From Synechococcus sp. 1G10 (lineage in GTDB: Bacteria > Cyanobacteriota > Cyanobacteriia > PCC-6307 > Cyanobiaceae): 64,000 bases of DNA. The position numbers were made by a program, and so were the translations under genes. Shown here one piece after another: positions 17,513 to 26,907 of this stretch; positions within the stretch are counted from its first letter, which is position 1; every line of letters begins with the position of its first letter. The notes beneath the pieces are model-generated. The model saw only the letters and a program-made list of their open reading frames with translations. It did not search any database and was not told the origin of the DNA. The stretch covers positions 1 through 64,000 of the forward strand of contig NZ_NQKW01000011.1 of assembly GCF_002252625.1 (NCBI RefSeq), in the 5' to 3' direction.

Positions 17513-19540
17513 TCAGCGGAGCGACGCAGCTGGCTCGAGGGAGCTGGCTCTGGCGGGCAAAGGGACGGTTTCGTAACGGATGGGCCCGGCGGTCTGCAGT
17601 TGCTTGAGGTAGGCGATCGGATCGTTGGGATCCAGGGGCTGGTTTTCGAACAGCGGCACAGGCAGCAGACGCTGGCCATTGGCGCTGGGCTCAGCAGGGA
17701 AGTCGGCGCTGGCCTGGGCGAAGAGATCCGGTCGCTGAACGCGATCGAGCACGTCTCTCCAGTTCTCGGGGAAGACGCTGATCCCCCAGCGGGCCAGTTG
17801 GGTCAGGATCCAGAGGCCGTCGCGGCTGGAAGGAGCATTGACCTGGGCGCCGAAGAACTGGTTGAACTCCGGAATCAGCTCAGGAGTGCCGGTACCACGA
17901 TCGTAAGGATCAACCAGGCCAGGAAGGAGCGTGTCCAGCTCAGTGCCCACGTACTCCCGACGCGACAGCAGTGCCGCCACATCAGGGCGATTGGCGGGGT
18001 CCTGGCAGTACTGACAAGCAGCCAGCAACGCCTTGATCAGGGCCTGGTGGGTGCGGGGATGGTTGGCGGCCCAGTCTTCGCGGACTCCAAGCACCTTTTC
18101 GCAGTGGCCGGGCCAGAGATCGGCATCGGTGGCGATCACCGTGCCCAGCTGTTGCTGAACGGCACGGGTATTCCATGGTTCACCGACACAGAAGCCATCG
18201 ATGGTGCCCGCCTTGAGAGTGGCCACCATCTGGGGCGGCGGTATCACGATCAGGCTGACGTCGCGCTCTGGATCGATACCGCCCGAGGCCAGCCAGGCCC
18301 GCATGATCAGGTTGTGCATCGACGCGGAGTGCACCATCGCCAGCACCGGCTTGCGCTCGGGATGGGCGACGATCCAGGCCTTGAAGTCGGCCAGGCTGCG
18401 CACACCAGCATCGTGGAAGCGGCGGTGCAGGGTGATCGCATTGCCATTGCGAGAGAGGGTGAGGGCCGTGACCATCGGCAGGGGCGACGTTCCCTTGCTT
18501 CCCAGAGTGATGGCCAGGGGCATGCCGGCCACCATCTGACCACCATCGATCACCCCCTGGCGCAGGTCGGCCTCGAGAGTTTTCCAGTTGGTTTCCCGCC
18601 GGAGACTGACCTGATCGAGGCCGTACCTGGCAAAGAATCCCTTCTCGTGCGCAACCACCAGCGGGGCACAGTCGGTGAGGGGAATGAAGCCGAGAGTGAG
18701 GTTGATCTTCTCGAGATCGCTGGAGGCAATGGCCGCCGAGGGGTTGAGGCGCTGTTTGCGGGCTTCCTTCTGCTGGGTGAGAAACTGCACCACTTCACCC
18801 CGCAGGCTGTAGTAGCGGGGGTCCTTCACCACGGTGAGGTGAGTGCGGGGCCGGGGCAGGGGCACGTCGAGAATCTGACCGATGTAGGCCTCTGGCCCAT
18901 TGGTCATCAGCACCACCCGGTCGGAGAGCAGCAGAGCTTCATCAACATCGTGGGTGACCATCACCGTGGTGACCTGGGCCTCCTCGCAGATGCGCATCAA
19001 CTGCTCCTGGAGATTGCCCCGAGTGAGGGCATCAAGGGCACCGAAGGGCTCATCCAGAAGCAGCAGCTTGGGGCGCAGGGCAAGGGCCCGGGCGATCGCC
19101 ACCCGCTGCTTCATTCCACCAGAAATTTCATGGGGAAACTTCTCAGCTGCAGCCACCAAGCCAACAAGCTTAATGTTGTAATCGATGATCGCTTCGCGCT
19201 CCTCCCTGGAGGATCCCCGCATCACATTGTCAACGGCGAGCGCGATGTTCTCACGAACGTTTTTCCAAGGCAGCAATGAGTAGTTCTGGAATACGACCAT
19301 TCGGTCGGGTCCAGGCTCGGTGACCTCTCGGCCGTTCATCAGGATGCCGCCTTCGCTGGCCAGGGTGAGGCCGGCCAGCAGATTCAGCAGCGTCGACTTG
19401 CCACAACCCGAGTGACCCACCAGGGAGAGAAACTCCCCTTGTGCCACGTTCAGAAAAATATCCTTGAGCGCCACATAGGTGCTTCCATCCCGCAAAGGGA
19501 AGGTCTGGGTGACGTTATCAACAGTGAAGAGAGCCGGCAT
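17513..19540 (-). CDS. nrtC: Nitrate ABC transporter ATPase-sensor fusion NrtC
   Basis: A 675-residue protein of two parts. Residues 1-260 are an ABC ATPase (Walker A 42-50, LSGG-type signature ISGGMKQR, Walker [12 protein letters not shown]). From about 285 it carries a domain like the nitrate-binding protein NrtA, beginning [13 protein letters not shown]. In Synechococcus elongatus this C-terminal domain mediates ammonium-promoted inhibition of uptake. The length matches the known cyanobacterial NrtC. It lies two bases after nrtB and 20 bases before nrtD in the transcript. Confidence 0.94.
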   Translation of the reverse strand: MPALFTVDNVTQTFPLRDGSTYVALKDIFLNVAQGEFLSLVGHSGCGKSTLLNLLAGLTLASEGGILMNGREVTEPGPDRMVVFQNYSLLPWKNVRENIALAVDNVMRGSSREEREAIIDYNIKLVGLVAAAEKFPHEISGGMKQRVAIARALALRPKLLLLDEPFGALDALTRGNLQEQLMRICEEAQVTTVMVTHDVDEALLLSDRVVLMTNGPEAYIGQILDVPLPRPRTHLTVVKDPRYYSLRGEVVQFLTQQKEARKQRLNPSAAIASSDLEKINLTLGFIPLTDCAPLVVAHEKGFFARYGLDQVSLRRETNWKTLEADLRQGVIDGGQMVAGMPLAITLGSKGTSPLPMVTALTLSRNGNAITLHRRFHDAGVRSLADFKAWIVAHPERKPVLAMVHSASMHNLIMRAWLASGGIDPERDVSLIVIPPPQMVATLKAGTIDGFCVGEPWNTRAVQQQLGTVIATDADLWPGHCEKVLGVREDWAANHPRTHQALIKALLAACQYCQDPANRPDVAALLSRREYVGTELDTLLPGLVDPYDRGTGTPELIPEFNQFFGAQVNAPSSRDGLWILTQLARWGISVFPENWRDVLDRVQRPDLFAQASADFPAEPSANGQRLLPVPLFENQPLDPNDPIAYLKQLQTAGPIRYETVPLPARASSLEPAASLR

Positions 19541-19542
19541 GG

Positions 19543-20376
19543 TCAGTGGCCGCCTCCACTCATCTTCCAGCCAACGAAGGCAACGAGGCGGTCGAGGGCG
19601 AGACCCACAAGGCCAACATAAACAATGGCCAGGATAATCTGACTAGAACTGGAGTCACCGCCAGCGTTGTAAGCGTCCCAGATGAAATAGCCGATGCCAC
19701 CATCAGCCTTGAGCATCTCTGCGGCCACGATGGCCAGCCAGGCAAGACCGATTGCAATCCTCAGGCCGGTAAAAACGTAGGGAACCGTGGATGGTATAAC
19801 AATTTCGCGGATGTAGGCACTTTTGCTGAGTCTCAATACTCTGGAAACATTCGTATAATCCTGGGGAATCTGGCGGATGCCTACTGCAGTATTGATGATG
19901 ATAGGCCAGATGGCGGTGATAAAGATAACGAAAACAGCTGAGGTATTCGCATCCTGGAACAACATCAGAGCGATGGGGAACCAGGCGAGCGGCGGCACTG
20001 TCCGCAACACCTGAATGACAGGGTCAAAGCCCTTGCCGATGAAACGGTTCAAGCCGAGCAAGCCACCAATCGCTATGCCTACCACAGCAGAAAGAACGTA
20101 GCCGATGCCGACACGCTGCAATGAAATCAGGATTTGCCAGCCCAGCCCTTTGCTGGTGCCTCCTTCATCGAAAAATGGCTGACTGATATAGGGGTCCCAG
20201 GTATCAATCAGCACGTTGATCGGCCCTGGCAATCGGGCGACTCCGAGCAAGCCTGAGAGCAGTTGCCAGAGCAGAAGGAAGACACCGATACAGACCAGAT
20301 AGGGCAGAAACCCCTTGAGCAGTGCCGATCGGCGTGATCGTGTACGGCGCCTTCCGGCGGCGGCTGTGAGAGTCAT
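19543..20376 (-). CDS. nrtB: Nitrate ABC transporter permease NrtB
   Basis: A 277-residue inner-membrane permease with about six hydrophobic segments. The coupling loop that meets the ATPases is visible as an EIVIPSTVPYVFTGL segment near the middle, the usual EAA-type motif. It forms the membrane channel of the nitrate/nitrite importer. It lies 14 bases after nrtA and two bases before nrtC. Stretches of the gene are somewhat more A+T-rich than nrtC and nrtD. Confidence 0.94.
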   Translation of the reverse strand: MTLTAAAGRRRTRSRRSALLKGFLPYLVCIGVFLLLWQLLSGLLGVARLPGPINVLIDTWDPYISQPFFDEGGTSKGLGWQILISLQRVGIGYVLSAVVGIAIGGLLGLNRFIGKGFDPVIQVLRTVPPLAWFPIALMLFQDANTSAVFVIFITAIWPIIINTAVGIRQIPQDYTNVSRVLRLSKSAYIREIVIPSTVPYVFTGLRIAIGLAWLAIVAAEMLKADGGIGYFIWDAYNAGGDSSSSQIILAIVYVGLVGLALDRLVAFVGWKMSGGGH

Positions 20377-20390
20377 GGAGTCGGCTCGAG

Positions 20391-21698
20391 TCAGGCCAGG
20401 GCTTTGATCTTCAGGCCATCGAGGTATCCCTTGGGATTCTCGGGATCGAAGACCACGCCATCAAAGAAAGTTTCCTTGCCGCGGGAATCACTGGCCGGGA
20501 TCGCCTTCTCCTGGCCGATGGCCTTGGCAGCCTCCTTCCAGAGGTCGGCCCGGTTCACCTTGTTCACCAGCGCATCGATGTCGGTGCTGGCCGGCAGATA
20601 GCCCCAGCGGATGTCCTCGACCACGAACCACTGGTCGTGGCTCTTGTAGGGGAAAGAGGCACTATCCTCCCAGAAGCGCATCTTGAACGGGCTGTTCTTC
20701 ACCACCCGGCCATCGCCGTAGTCCACATCACCTGCCAAGCGGGGACGGATGTCCTTGACGTTGGCCTTGATATACTTGTCTTTGGCGAGGATCGCGCACA
20801 TCTCATCAAGATTGGCCGGATCATCGCACCACATCTGGGCTTCCAGAACGCCCTGCAGCAGGGCCTGGGTTGCCTTGGGGTTCTTCTCCGCCCAGTCGGC
20901 CCGCATCGAGAAGGCCTTCTCAGGATGGAGCTTCCAGAACTCGCCGGTCTGGGCGGCGGTGTAGCCCAGCTTCTTGTTGACAAGCCGCTGGTTCCAGGGC
21001 TCGCCCACGCAGAACGTGTCCATGGTGCCGGTCTGCATGTTCGCCACCATCTGCGGCGGCGGAACCACCACGAGGTCGGCGGTCTTGTTGGGATCAATGC
21101 CGTTGGCCGACAGCCAGTAACGCATCCAGAGGTCATGGTTCCCGCCTGGGAAGGTCACCGCTGCCTTGAACTTCTTGCCTTTCTCAGCAGCTGCCGCAAC
21201 GGCTGCCTCGAGGCCGGCCCTGTTGTCAATCGTGAGTTTGTTGGCCAGAAAGTCCTTGGAGACCGAGAAGCCCTGACCCTGCAGGTTCAAGCGCGCCAGG
21301 GTCACCATTGGCAACGGCTGGTTGGACTTGGTGATCGTTCCTGCCGTCAGCAGCAGGGGCATCGGCGAAAGGATATGGGCACCGTCGATGCCACCGCCAT
21401 CTGAACCCAACTCCAGGTTGTCTCGGGTGGCCGCCCAGGAGGTCTGCTTCACCACCTTCACATCGGGCATGCCGTGCTTGGCGAAGAATCCCTTCTCCTT
21501 GGCGATGATCAAAGGGGCGCAGTCTGTGAGGGCAATGAACCCCAGGGTGGCCCCTTTCACCTCTGAATCACTGGCCCCGGAAGCAGCCGGAGCGGAGGTG
21601 GTTTCTGGCTTCTTACCACCGCAGGCACTCAACCAGACCGCACCAGCGGCAGTGCCGGCTGCGGTGATGAGGAATCTACGGCGTGAAAGATCTGACAT
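20391..21698 (-). CDS. nrtA: Nitrate-binding lipoprotein NrtA
   Basis: A 435-residue periplasmic solute-binding protein that captures nitrate and nitrite. The N-terminus has a twin-arginine-like SRRRFL (5-10) and a lipobox LSAC with the lipidated Cys at 26. The mature part begins with LGFIALTDCAPLI, the block shared with the NrtC sensor domain, and PPPQMVANMQ and GEPWNQR are conserved ligand-site neighbours. It is the first gene of the nrtABCD-regulator operon. Confidence 0.95.
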   Translation of the reverse strand: MSDLSRRRFLITAAGTAAGAVWLSACGGKKPETTSAPAASGASDSEVKGATLGFIALTDCAPLIIAKEKGFFAKHGMPDVKVVKQTSWAATRDNLELGSDGGGIDGAHILSPMPLLLTAGTITKSNQPLPMVTLARLNLQGQGFSVSKDFLANKLTIDNRAGLEAAVAAAAEKGKKFKAAVTFPGGNHDLWMRYWLSANGIDPNKTADLVVVPPPQMVANMQTGTMDTFCVGEPWNQRLVNKKLGYTAAQTGEFWKLHPEKAFSMRADWAEKNPKATQALLQGVLEAQMWCDDPANLDEMCAILAKDKYIKANVKDIRPRLAGDVDYGDGRVVKNSPFKMRFWEDSASFPYKSHDQWFVVEDIRWGYLPASTDIDALVNKVNRADLWKEAAKAIGQEKAIPASDSRGKETFFDGVVFDPENPKGYLDGLKIKALA

Positions 21699-21820
21699 TG
21701 AGCCTGGAACGGTTGGGGAAGTGTCGGGCTGCGACGAGTCGCAATCCGGACGGGCTCCGCAATCAAGCGCACCGAACCGGGATAACGCTGGCGCTCAGGC
21801 TGACCAACGCACTCAGATCA

Positions 21821-21856
21821 TCACGAACGACTACCTCTCGGGGTGTTCATTGATAC
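21821..21856 (-). promoter_or_regulatory. Candidate NtcA-type boxes upstream of nrtA
   Basis: Two imperfect matches to GTA-N8-TAC lie 120-160 bases before the nrtA start. Read on the minus strand they are GTATCAATGAACAC (21856-21843) and GTAGTCGTTCGTGA (21834-21821). Each keeps the first half site and has a changed second half. A convincing -10 hexamer at the usual distance is not obvious. Found by eye only. Confidence 0.25.
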
Positions 21857-21892
21857 CAAGAACAGGGAATGAGGACGGTTCTCCGCGCCTGG

Positions 21893-22348
21893 CTAAATGC
21901 CGAACTCCCGCAGGGCCCGGGGCAGATTGCGGTGCTCGTGGCCGGGATGGCTGAGCTTGACCAGGGCAAAACGCTGAAGTTCATCCAGTGATTGCCATTG
22001 GCTGGGCTCAAGTGACGCACCCAGCTGAGCGCAGGCGGCCTGCAGCCGCTCGGGAATGTCGACTGCCTGCTGCCAGTCGAGGCCGGCGGCCGGTTCAATC
22101 CCCCGGGCGGGGCCATCGGCAAGGGTGGCCGTTCGCCGCTGCAACCAAAGCCGCAGATCACTGATGGCTTCGGGGTGATCCAGCCACGCCAGCAGCTCTG
22201 CCCTCTCCTCCACTGTGAAGGCATGCCAGTGGCTGAGCCGGAGTTTGACGCCGGCCAGATCGAGCTTGCGGCGCACCGCCATCGGCAGGCAGCGCAGATC
22301 AGCCACGAAATCGTCTTCGAACGCGAAGCAACGGTCGTGCAGGCTCAT
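21893..22348 (-). CDS. narM: Nitrate-reductase-associated protein NarM
   Basis: A 151-residue protein of the cyanobacterial nitrate-reductase-associated family. The start FAFEDDFVADLRCLPM and the segment GVKLRLSHWHAF, plus a C-terminal LVKLSHPGHEHRNL, fit this family. NarM is required for nitrate reductase activity in Synechococcus elongatus, probably in cofactor insertion or maturation of NarB. The ATG at 22348 was chosen because it overlaps the stop of the upstream gene by four bases and the family start follows directly. It lies just upstream of the nrtA promoter region, reading toward it. Confidence 0.85.
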   Translation of the reverse strand: MSLHDRCFAFEDDFVADLRCLPMAVRRKLDLAGVKLRLSHWHAFTVEERAELLAWLDHPEAISDLRLWLQRRTATLADGPARGIEPAAGLDWQQAVDIPERLQAACAQLGASLEPSQWQSLDELQRFALVKLSHPGHEHRNLPRALREFGI

Positions 22349-23373
22349 GCCGAGAGCTCCTGACGCAAACGCTCGCCGCTGCGGGCCGCCAGCAACCCCC
22401 TGGCCTGCTCCAGTCCGGCTTCGAGGCAGTCGCAGCGGTCGGCCTGCCACCAGTACACAGCCAGATTCCAGAGCAGGGCATCGGCCAGGGGACCCACCCC
22501 CACCAGAGCCGCCAGGGCCTGATCGCGCCAGATCTCCAGGTTCTGCCATGAAACCTCCTGGGCGGTGATGCCGTGATCGCGGGGATGCAACAGGATCCGG
22601 GTCATGGTGCCGTGGCGCAGCCGTGCCGAGATGCCGGCCCTGGTGGTGGGCAGGTCGGTGGAACCCTCCAGGCCCTTGACCGTGTACACATCGGTTTCAG
22701 CGGCGTGGCCGAGGGCTTCCCAGGCCCGGCTTTCCGTGGGGGGATGCACGAAGCCACTCACCAGCAGGTGCTGCCCCTGGTGAGGCGTCCAGAGCAACTC
22801 CAGGCTGGCCACCGGCGGCCGCTTGCCGATGGCGTCGCGGACCGGCAGCAGACGCTCGGCTCGCGGGAAGTGATCAGCCTGGTGGGTGAGGGCCAGGCCA
22901 TGGCGATCCAGCCGTAGTTGCACTGCTTCCAGGCTCAGCCCCCGCCATTCGATTCCCAGGGCGGCGAACAACTCCGCCAGGGTGACGCCGTATTTCACCG
23001 GCATGGGGCCACCGCCGTGCAGCACAACGGGCTGATCCGCCGAAGCCAGCACCAGGGCCAGCAGCGGCAGCACCGGTGCCGTGCGGCTGCGGCCGTCGTA
23101 GGGGACGCCAAAACAAAGGGGCCTGAGCCCCGGGGTGACCAGGGTGGGGCCCAGGGCCCGGTAGCTGTCGAGCATGCCGGTGAGCTCGATCGGTGAAGGC
23201 CGGCGAATGCGGTGGGCGATCAGAAAAGCCCCCAGCTGGGCATCGCTCACCTGGCCCAGAAGCATCAGGTCCATGGCCTCGCGGGCCTCGGCGCGGGTCA
23301 GCCCCGTGCTGGTGTGCTCGCCGCTGCCCACCTTGGCCAGCAGCTCCCGGAAACGCACCGCCTCGGGAGGCAT
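22345..23373 (-). CDS. Anthranilate phosphoribosyltransferase-like protein (TrpD-like)
   Basis: A 342-residue protein with the fold of the nucleoside phosphorylase/TrpD family: an N-terminal helical domain (DLMLLGQVSDAQLGAFL) and a phosphoribosyl-binding half. The normally glycine-rich PRPP loop reads VPYDGRSRTAP, unlike the KGTGGD-type motif of true TrpD. It is therefore probably a paralogue with another role rather than the tryptophan enzyme. It overlaps narM by four bases (ATGA), which suggests a nitrate-linked function. An upstream ATG at 23436 is open, but using it would place the candidate nirA operator inside the gene. Confidence 0.75.
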   Translation of the reverse strand: MPPEAVRFRELLAKVGSGEHTSTGLTRAEAREAMDLMLLGQVSDAQLGAFLIAHRIRRPSPIELTGMLDSYRALGPTLVTPGLRPLCFGVPYDGRSRTAPVLPLLALVLASADQPVVLHGGGPMPVKYGVTLAELFAALGIEWRGLSLEAVQLRLDRHGLALTHQADHFPRAERLLPVRDAIGKRPPVASLELLWTPHQGQHLLVSGFVHPPTESRAWEALGHAAETDVYTVKGLEGSTDLPTTRAGISARLRHGTMTRILLHPRDHGITAQEVSWQNLEIWRDQALAALVGVGPLADALLWNLAVYWWQADRCDCLEAGLEQARGLLAARSGERLRQELSA

Positions 23374-23423
23374 CGGCGGCCGCCTTGTCAACTCCCCACG
23401 GATCCCCTCTGGAGCCAGGTTTG

Positions 23424-23437
23424 GTAAAGCTTGCAAC
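23424..23437. promoter_or_regulatory. Candidate NtcA-type box between trpD-like gene and nirA
   Basis: GTAAAGCTTGCAAC, with the first half site of GTA-N8-TAC intact and the second half reading AAC. It lies 61 bases before the nirA start and 50 bases before the trpD-like start, so it could serve both directions. A TAGTGG at 23465-23470 is only a weak -10 candidate. By-eye match. Confidence 0.25.
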
Positions 23438-23497
23438 AGGGTGACGGGGCTCGTGCTGAGACGCTAGTGGGTCAGGTCTCAGCATTCGGGAGCGACC

Positions 23498-25078
23498 GTG
23501 AGCGCAGCTCAAGCATCCGCCGGGGGGCCAGCGTCCCAGGCCTACAGCAGCGCGAAGTTGAACAAGGTGGAGAAGGCCAAGGCTGAAGCCTGCGGGCTGG
23601 ATCTGGCCCCGCGCCTGGCCGAACTGGGAGCCGCGGGCTGGGAATCCCTGGATGAGGCCACCCTCACCATCCATCTCAAGTGGCTGGGCATCTTTTTCAG
23701 GCCCGTGACTCCGGGGCGCTTCATGGTGCGCCTGCGGCTGCCCAACGGGGTGATCAGCGCCGATCAACTGGAGGTGCTGGCCGACGTCATCGATCGCTGC
23801 GGCGAGCACGGGAGTGCCGACATCACCACCCGGCAGAACATTCAGCTGCGGGGCCTGCTGCTGGAGGACATGGCCCCCCTGATGAGCGCCCTGGAGTCAG
23901 TGGGGCTCACCAGCCGCCAGTCAGGCCACGACAACCCCCGCAACGTCACCGGCAATCCACTGGCGGGCCTGGATCCTGAGGAATTCCTCGACACCCGCCC
24001 CCTGGTGGACTCCATTCAGGAGGCTCTGCTGGGACCAGACGGCCCCCGCAACCTCCCCCGCAAGTTCAACGTGGCCGTGGGCGGGGCGCCCGACAGCTTC
24101 CTGCTGCACAACGATCTGGCCTTCCTGCCGGCCCATCACGGAGGTGAGCTGGGCTTCACGGTGATGGTGGGCGGATTCTTCTCCGCCCAGCGCAACGAGC
24201 TGGCCGTTCCCCTGGGGCTGTGGCTGAGAGGCGAGCAACTGCCTGCCTTCAGCCTGGCGGTGCTTCGCCACTACGAGCGTGAAGGCAGCCGCGAGAATCG
24301 CAACAAGACCCGGTTGATGTATCTCATCGACGCCCTCGGGCTGGAGGACTACCGCTCCCAGGTGCTGGATACGTTCGCGGAGTTCGTGGGTGTGGAGGAA
24401 GCCGCCGCCACCCCCACCCACGACGGCTCCCATCTTGTGTGCCAGGCCCCACGTGACATCTGCGGCGTCCACGCTCAGAAGCAGGAGGGCCTGCACTGGG
24501 TTGGCCTGCACGTGCCGATGGGCCGGCTTGATGCCGCCAGCATGGTGGAACTCGCCCGTCTCGCCCGGGACTACGGCACGGGCGAACTGCGGCTGAGCGA
24601 AAGCCAGAACGCCCTGATCGCCAATGTGCCCGAGGACAGGCTTGATGCACTGCTGGTGGAACCCCTGCTGGAACGCTTCCAGGTGAACCCGGGGCCGCTC
24701 CAGGCCGAGGCGGTGAGCTGCACCGGCAACCGCTATTGCAGCTTCGCTCTCATTCCCACCAAGAGCACGGCCCAGGCGGTGGTCGACGAACTGGAGCGGC
24801 GTCTGGAGCTGCCCCATGGGGTGCGGACCCACTGGACCGGTTGCCCCAACGCCTGCGGCCAGCCCTACATGGGTCAGATCGGCCTGATGGGCGCCAAGAC
24901 CCGGGTGGATGGTCAGATGGTGGAAGCCGCCAAGATCTTCCTCGGTGGCGCCATGGACGCCAACCCCAAACTGGCGGCTCTGCACGACAAGGGCGTGCCC
25001 CTCAGCGAGCTCCCGGACGTGCTGGAGGCGTTGCTGGTGGAGCACTACGGCGCCCGCCCGCGCGGGGCTGCGAGCTGA
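23498..25078 (+). CDS. nirA: Ferredoxin-nitrite reductase
   Basis: A 526-residue siroheme/4Fe-4S enzyme that reduces nitrite to ammonium with six electrons from ferredoxin. The cofactor ligands are C408 and C414 (CTGNRYC) and C449 and C453 (CPNAC), the C-x5-C / C-x3-C pattern of this family. Two ferrodoxin-like half domains are visible, the first including TRQNIQLRG and the second LSESQNALI. Length agrees with other cyanobacterial NirA proteins without an extra C-terminal ferredoxin domain. The GTG start follows a short leader. The siroheme genes lie downstream on the same strand. Confidence 0.95.
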   Translation: MSAAQASAGGPASQAYSSAKLNKVEKAKAEACGLDLAPRLAELGAAGWESLDEATLTIHLKWLGIFFRPVTPGRFMVRLRLPNGVISADQLEVLADVIDRCGEHGSADITTRQNIQLRGLLLEDMAPLMSALESVGLTSRQSGHDNPRNVTGNPLAGLDPEEFLDTRPLVDSIQEALLGPDGPRNLPRKFNVAVGGAPDSFLLHNDLAFLPAHHGGELGFTVMVGGFFSAQRNELAVPLGLWLRGEQLPAFSLAVLRHYEREGSRENRNKTRLMYLIDALGLEDYRSQVLDTFAEFVGVEEAAATPTHDGSHLVCQAPRDICGVHAQKQEGLHWVGLHVPMGRLDAASMVELARLARDYGTGELRLSESQNALIANVPEDRLDALLVEPLLERFQVNPGPLQAEAVSCTGNRYCSFALIPTKSTAQAVVDELERRLELPHGVRTHWTGCPNACGQPYMGQIGLMGAKTRVDGQMVEAAKIFLGGAMDANPKLAALHDKGVPLSELPDVLEALLVEHYGARPRGAAS

Positions 25079-25454
25079 TGACGCCTCGGCGGGGTGCTCC
25101 GCCACCCCAGCCCCAGCGGAACCCACCCCGGGGCTGGGCGGCAGGCTGCTGCTGGCTCCAGCTCGCATCAAGGGCCATCAGGCCCTGGCGGTCGTCGCAG
25201 GGGTGTCCGCCATAGAGCAGGGCGGTGACGCGATCTGGATCGATCTCCAGCAGCGCCACTTCCTCCCAGAGGCGGCGGGTCAGCTCCCGGTCGGCGCGCA
25301 CGAACTGGGCTTCGGCCAACTGGCGCACCAGGGTGAACACCAGCTGCTGCTGCTTGAGATCGGAGAAACTGGCCGACGACTGACTCTTTGGCCCGGCGTC
25401 GGTGCGGACACAGGCTCCTCGATCGATCGAGAGTTCTGCGGTGGCGTGGTCCAT
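25002..25454 (-). CDS. Hypothetical protein overlapping nirA end
   Basis: A 150-residue frame starting MDHATAELS at 25454. The first 90 residues look protein-like, with a helical middle (QQQLVFTLVRQLAEAQF and RLWEEVALLEIDPDRV); the last 60 are proline-, glycine- and arginine-rich and may be low-complexity or past the true domain. It overlaps the nirA coding end by 77 bases in the opposite direction. I do not recognise the family. An upstream ATG at 25484 is possible. Confidence 0.5.
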   Translation of the reverse strand: MDHATAELSIDRGACVRTDAGPKSQSSASFSDLKQQQLVFTLVRQLAEAQFVRADRELTRRLWEEVALLEIDPDRVTALLYGGHPCDDRQGLMALDASWSQQQPAAQPRGGFRWGWGGGAPRRGVISSQPRAGGRRSAPPATPPARPGAR

Positions 25455-25608
25455 GGCGTCCTTGTCCTGACGGCTGTGTCTCAATCCTTGCTAAATGGGC
25501 TGTGGCACCACGCCAGTGCTGCCCCATAAAACGTATCAGTGGAGACACTTTGCGATTCAGCTCAGGTTCCGGGCGACGCCTGATGACACAGGGACAGGGT
25601 CAGCCCCA

Positions 25609-26907
25609 GTGACTCCTCTTCCGTCCCAGCTGCCGCCTGAAGGCAGCCAGGAGCGCTGGCCCTGGCTGCAGCGTCTCAGGCGGTCGGAAGCGGTGGCCAC
25701 AGGCCCCTGGCTGGAGGCACTGGAGCAGGGCCTGCTGCCTGCGGCCAGTGACCTGATGGCGGTGCTGGTGGAGAAGCTCGATGGGGCAGGATCAGCCCGT
25801 CTGCTGCGCTGGTGGCTCAGCCTGCCCGAACCCAGCGAGCCCGCCGAGGTGGCTCAGCGACAGGAGCTGCTGGATCTGATCGGTCGCCGCCGGGATCCCG
25901 CCTGCGCTGCCCAGCTGCGAGTTGCCGTGGCTGAGCGGTCGAATCTGTCCCTCTTGCCCCTGCTCGGGCACCAACGCGACAGCCAGGACTTCGCCTGTCT
26001 CGAGCATCTGGCGCGCCAGCCCGGCCCGTCTGCGTTGCGGCGCGCTGCCCTGGAAGGCCTGGCCGTGGGACTGAGCGTCTGGCCCCAGGCGGCGCTGCAG
26101 CTGCTGCTGATTGAGCTCTGCAGCGATCTCGATGGAGCGCTCGCCTCCCAGGCCGTGGATCTGCTCGCCCGCCTGCCGAGCGGCCGCCAGGGCATCGAGC
26201 AGGTGCTGGCCCGCCCCCTCGACCCTGGGGCCGAAGCCCGGGCCCGGCGGCGGCTGGCGGTCCTGCCCCGCAGCCCGCTCCTGCTGGTGGTTCATGGCCG
26301 CGCCGGGGGGGTGATCCCCGAGGAGCTGCAGGCCCTGGCCCTCGACCTGGAGCGCCGCCGGCGCGCTCCTGTGCGGCTTCAGCCCCTGACTGGCAGCTTG
26401 GCTCAGCCCGATCCCGCCGACCCGGTGCTGGGGAACGCCCAGCGGCCGCTCACCCTGGTGCCCCTGCTGCTGCTGCCCGGCACCCACGTGCGCCACGACA
26501 TCCCGGCGATCGCGGCGGCCTGGCGCCGCCGCGGCCCCCTGCGGAGGCTTCCCTTCCTGGGGGCCTGGCCCAGCTGGCAGGCGGCGATCGCCGCCGAACT
26601 GGCTGACCTGGCGGCCAGCCAAGGCCAGGAACCGCCGCCCCTGTTGCTGCATCATCCGCTCGAACCTGGCCTGGCCGACCGCTATCTGGCGCACCTTGCG
26701 CGCCGCTGTTCAGCGACTTGTCAAGCCGCTCCATACACTGCGACTGATCTCGAGGATCTGACTCTGGCAATCCGCGGCGCTGCCCTGCCCCTGGCCCTGG
26801 CCGCGAACCGGCTCACCGAGAGCCTGCCCGCTGCGCTGGGTGCCCCGCTGCTGCAACGTCCACGCTTCCAGGCCCTGCTGCTCGATCAGCTCGAGGCCCT
26901 GCCATGA
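25609..26907 (+). CDS. CbiX/SirB-like chelatase with helical N-terminal domain
   Basis: A 432-residue protein from a GTG start. Residues 1-215 are alpha-helical and HEAT-like by eye. Residues from about 223 match the small chelatases of siroheme and cobalamin synthesis: LLVVHGRAGG with His229, and LLLLPGTHVRHDIP with His293, the two metal-handling histidines. It probably inserts ferrous iron into sirohydrochlorin to make siroheme for NirA. The gene overlaps cobA by four bases, which places it in the siroheme pathway. The true start could also be further upstream, in a region that reads as non-homologous. Confidence 0.75.
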   Translation: MTPLPSQLPPEGSQERWPWLQRLRRSEAVATGPWLEALEQGLLPAASDLMAVLVEKLDGAGSARLLRWWLSLPEPSEPAEVAQRQELLDLIGRRRDPACAAQLRVAVAERSNLSLLPLLGHQRDSQDFACLEHLARQPGPSALRRAALEGLAVGLSVWPQAALQLLLIELCSDLDGALASQAVDLLARLPSGRQGIEQVLARPLDPGAEARARRRLAVLPRSPLLLVVHGRAGGVIPEELQALALDLERRRRAPVRLQPLTGSLAQPDPADPVLGNAQRPLTLVPLLLLPGTHVRHDIPAIAAAWRRRGPLRRLPFLGAWPSWQAAIAAELADLAASQGQEPPPLLLHHPLEPGLADRYLAHLARRCSATCQAAPYTATDLEDLTLAIRGAALPLALAANRLTESLPAALGAPLLQRPRFQALLLDQLEALP

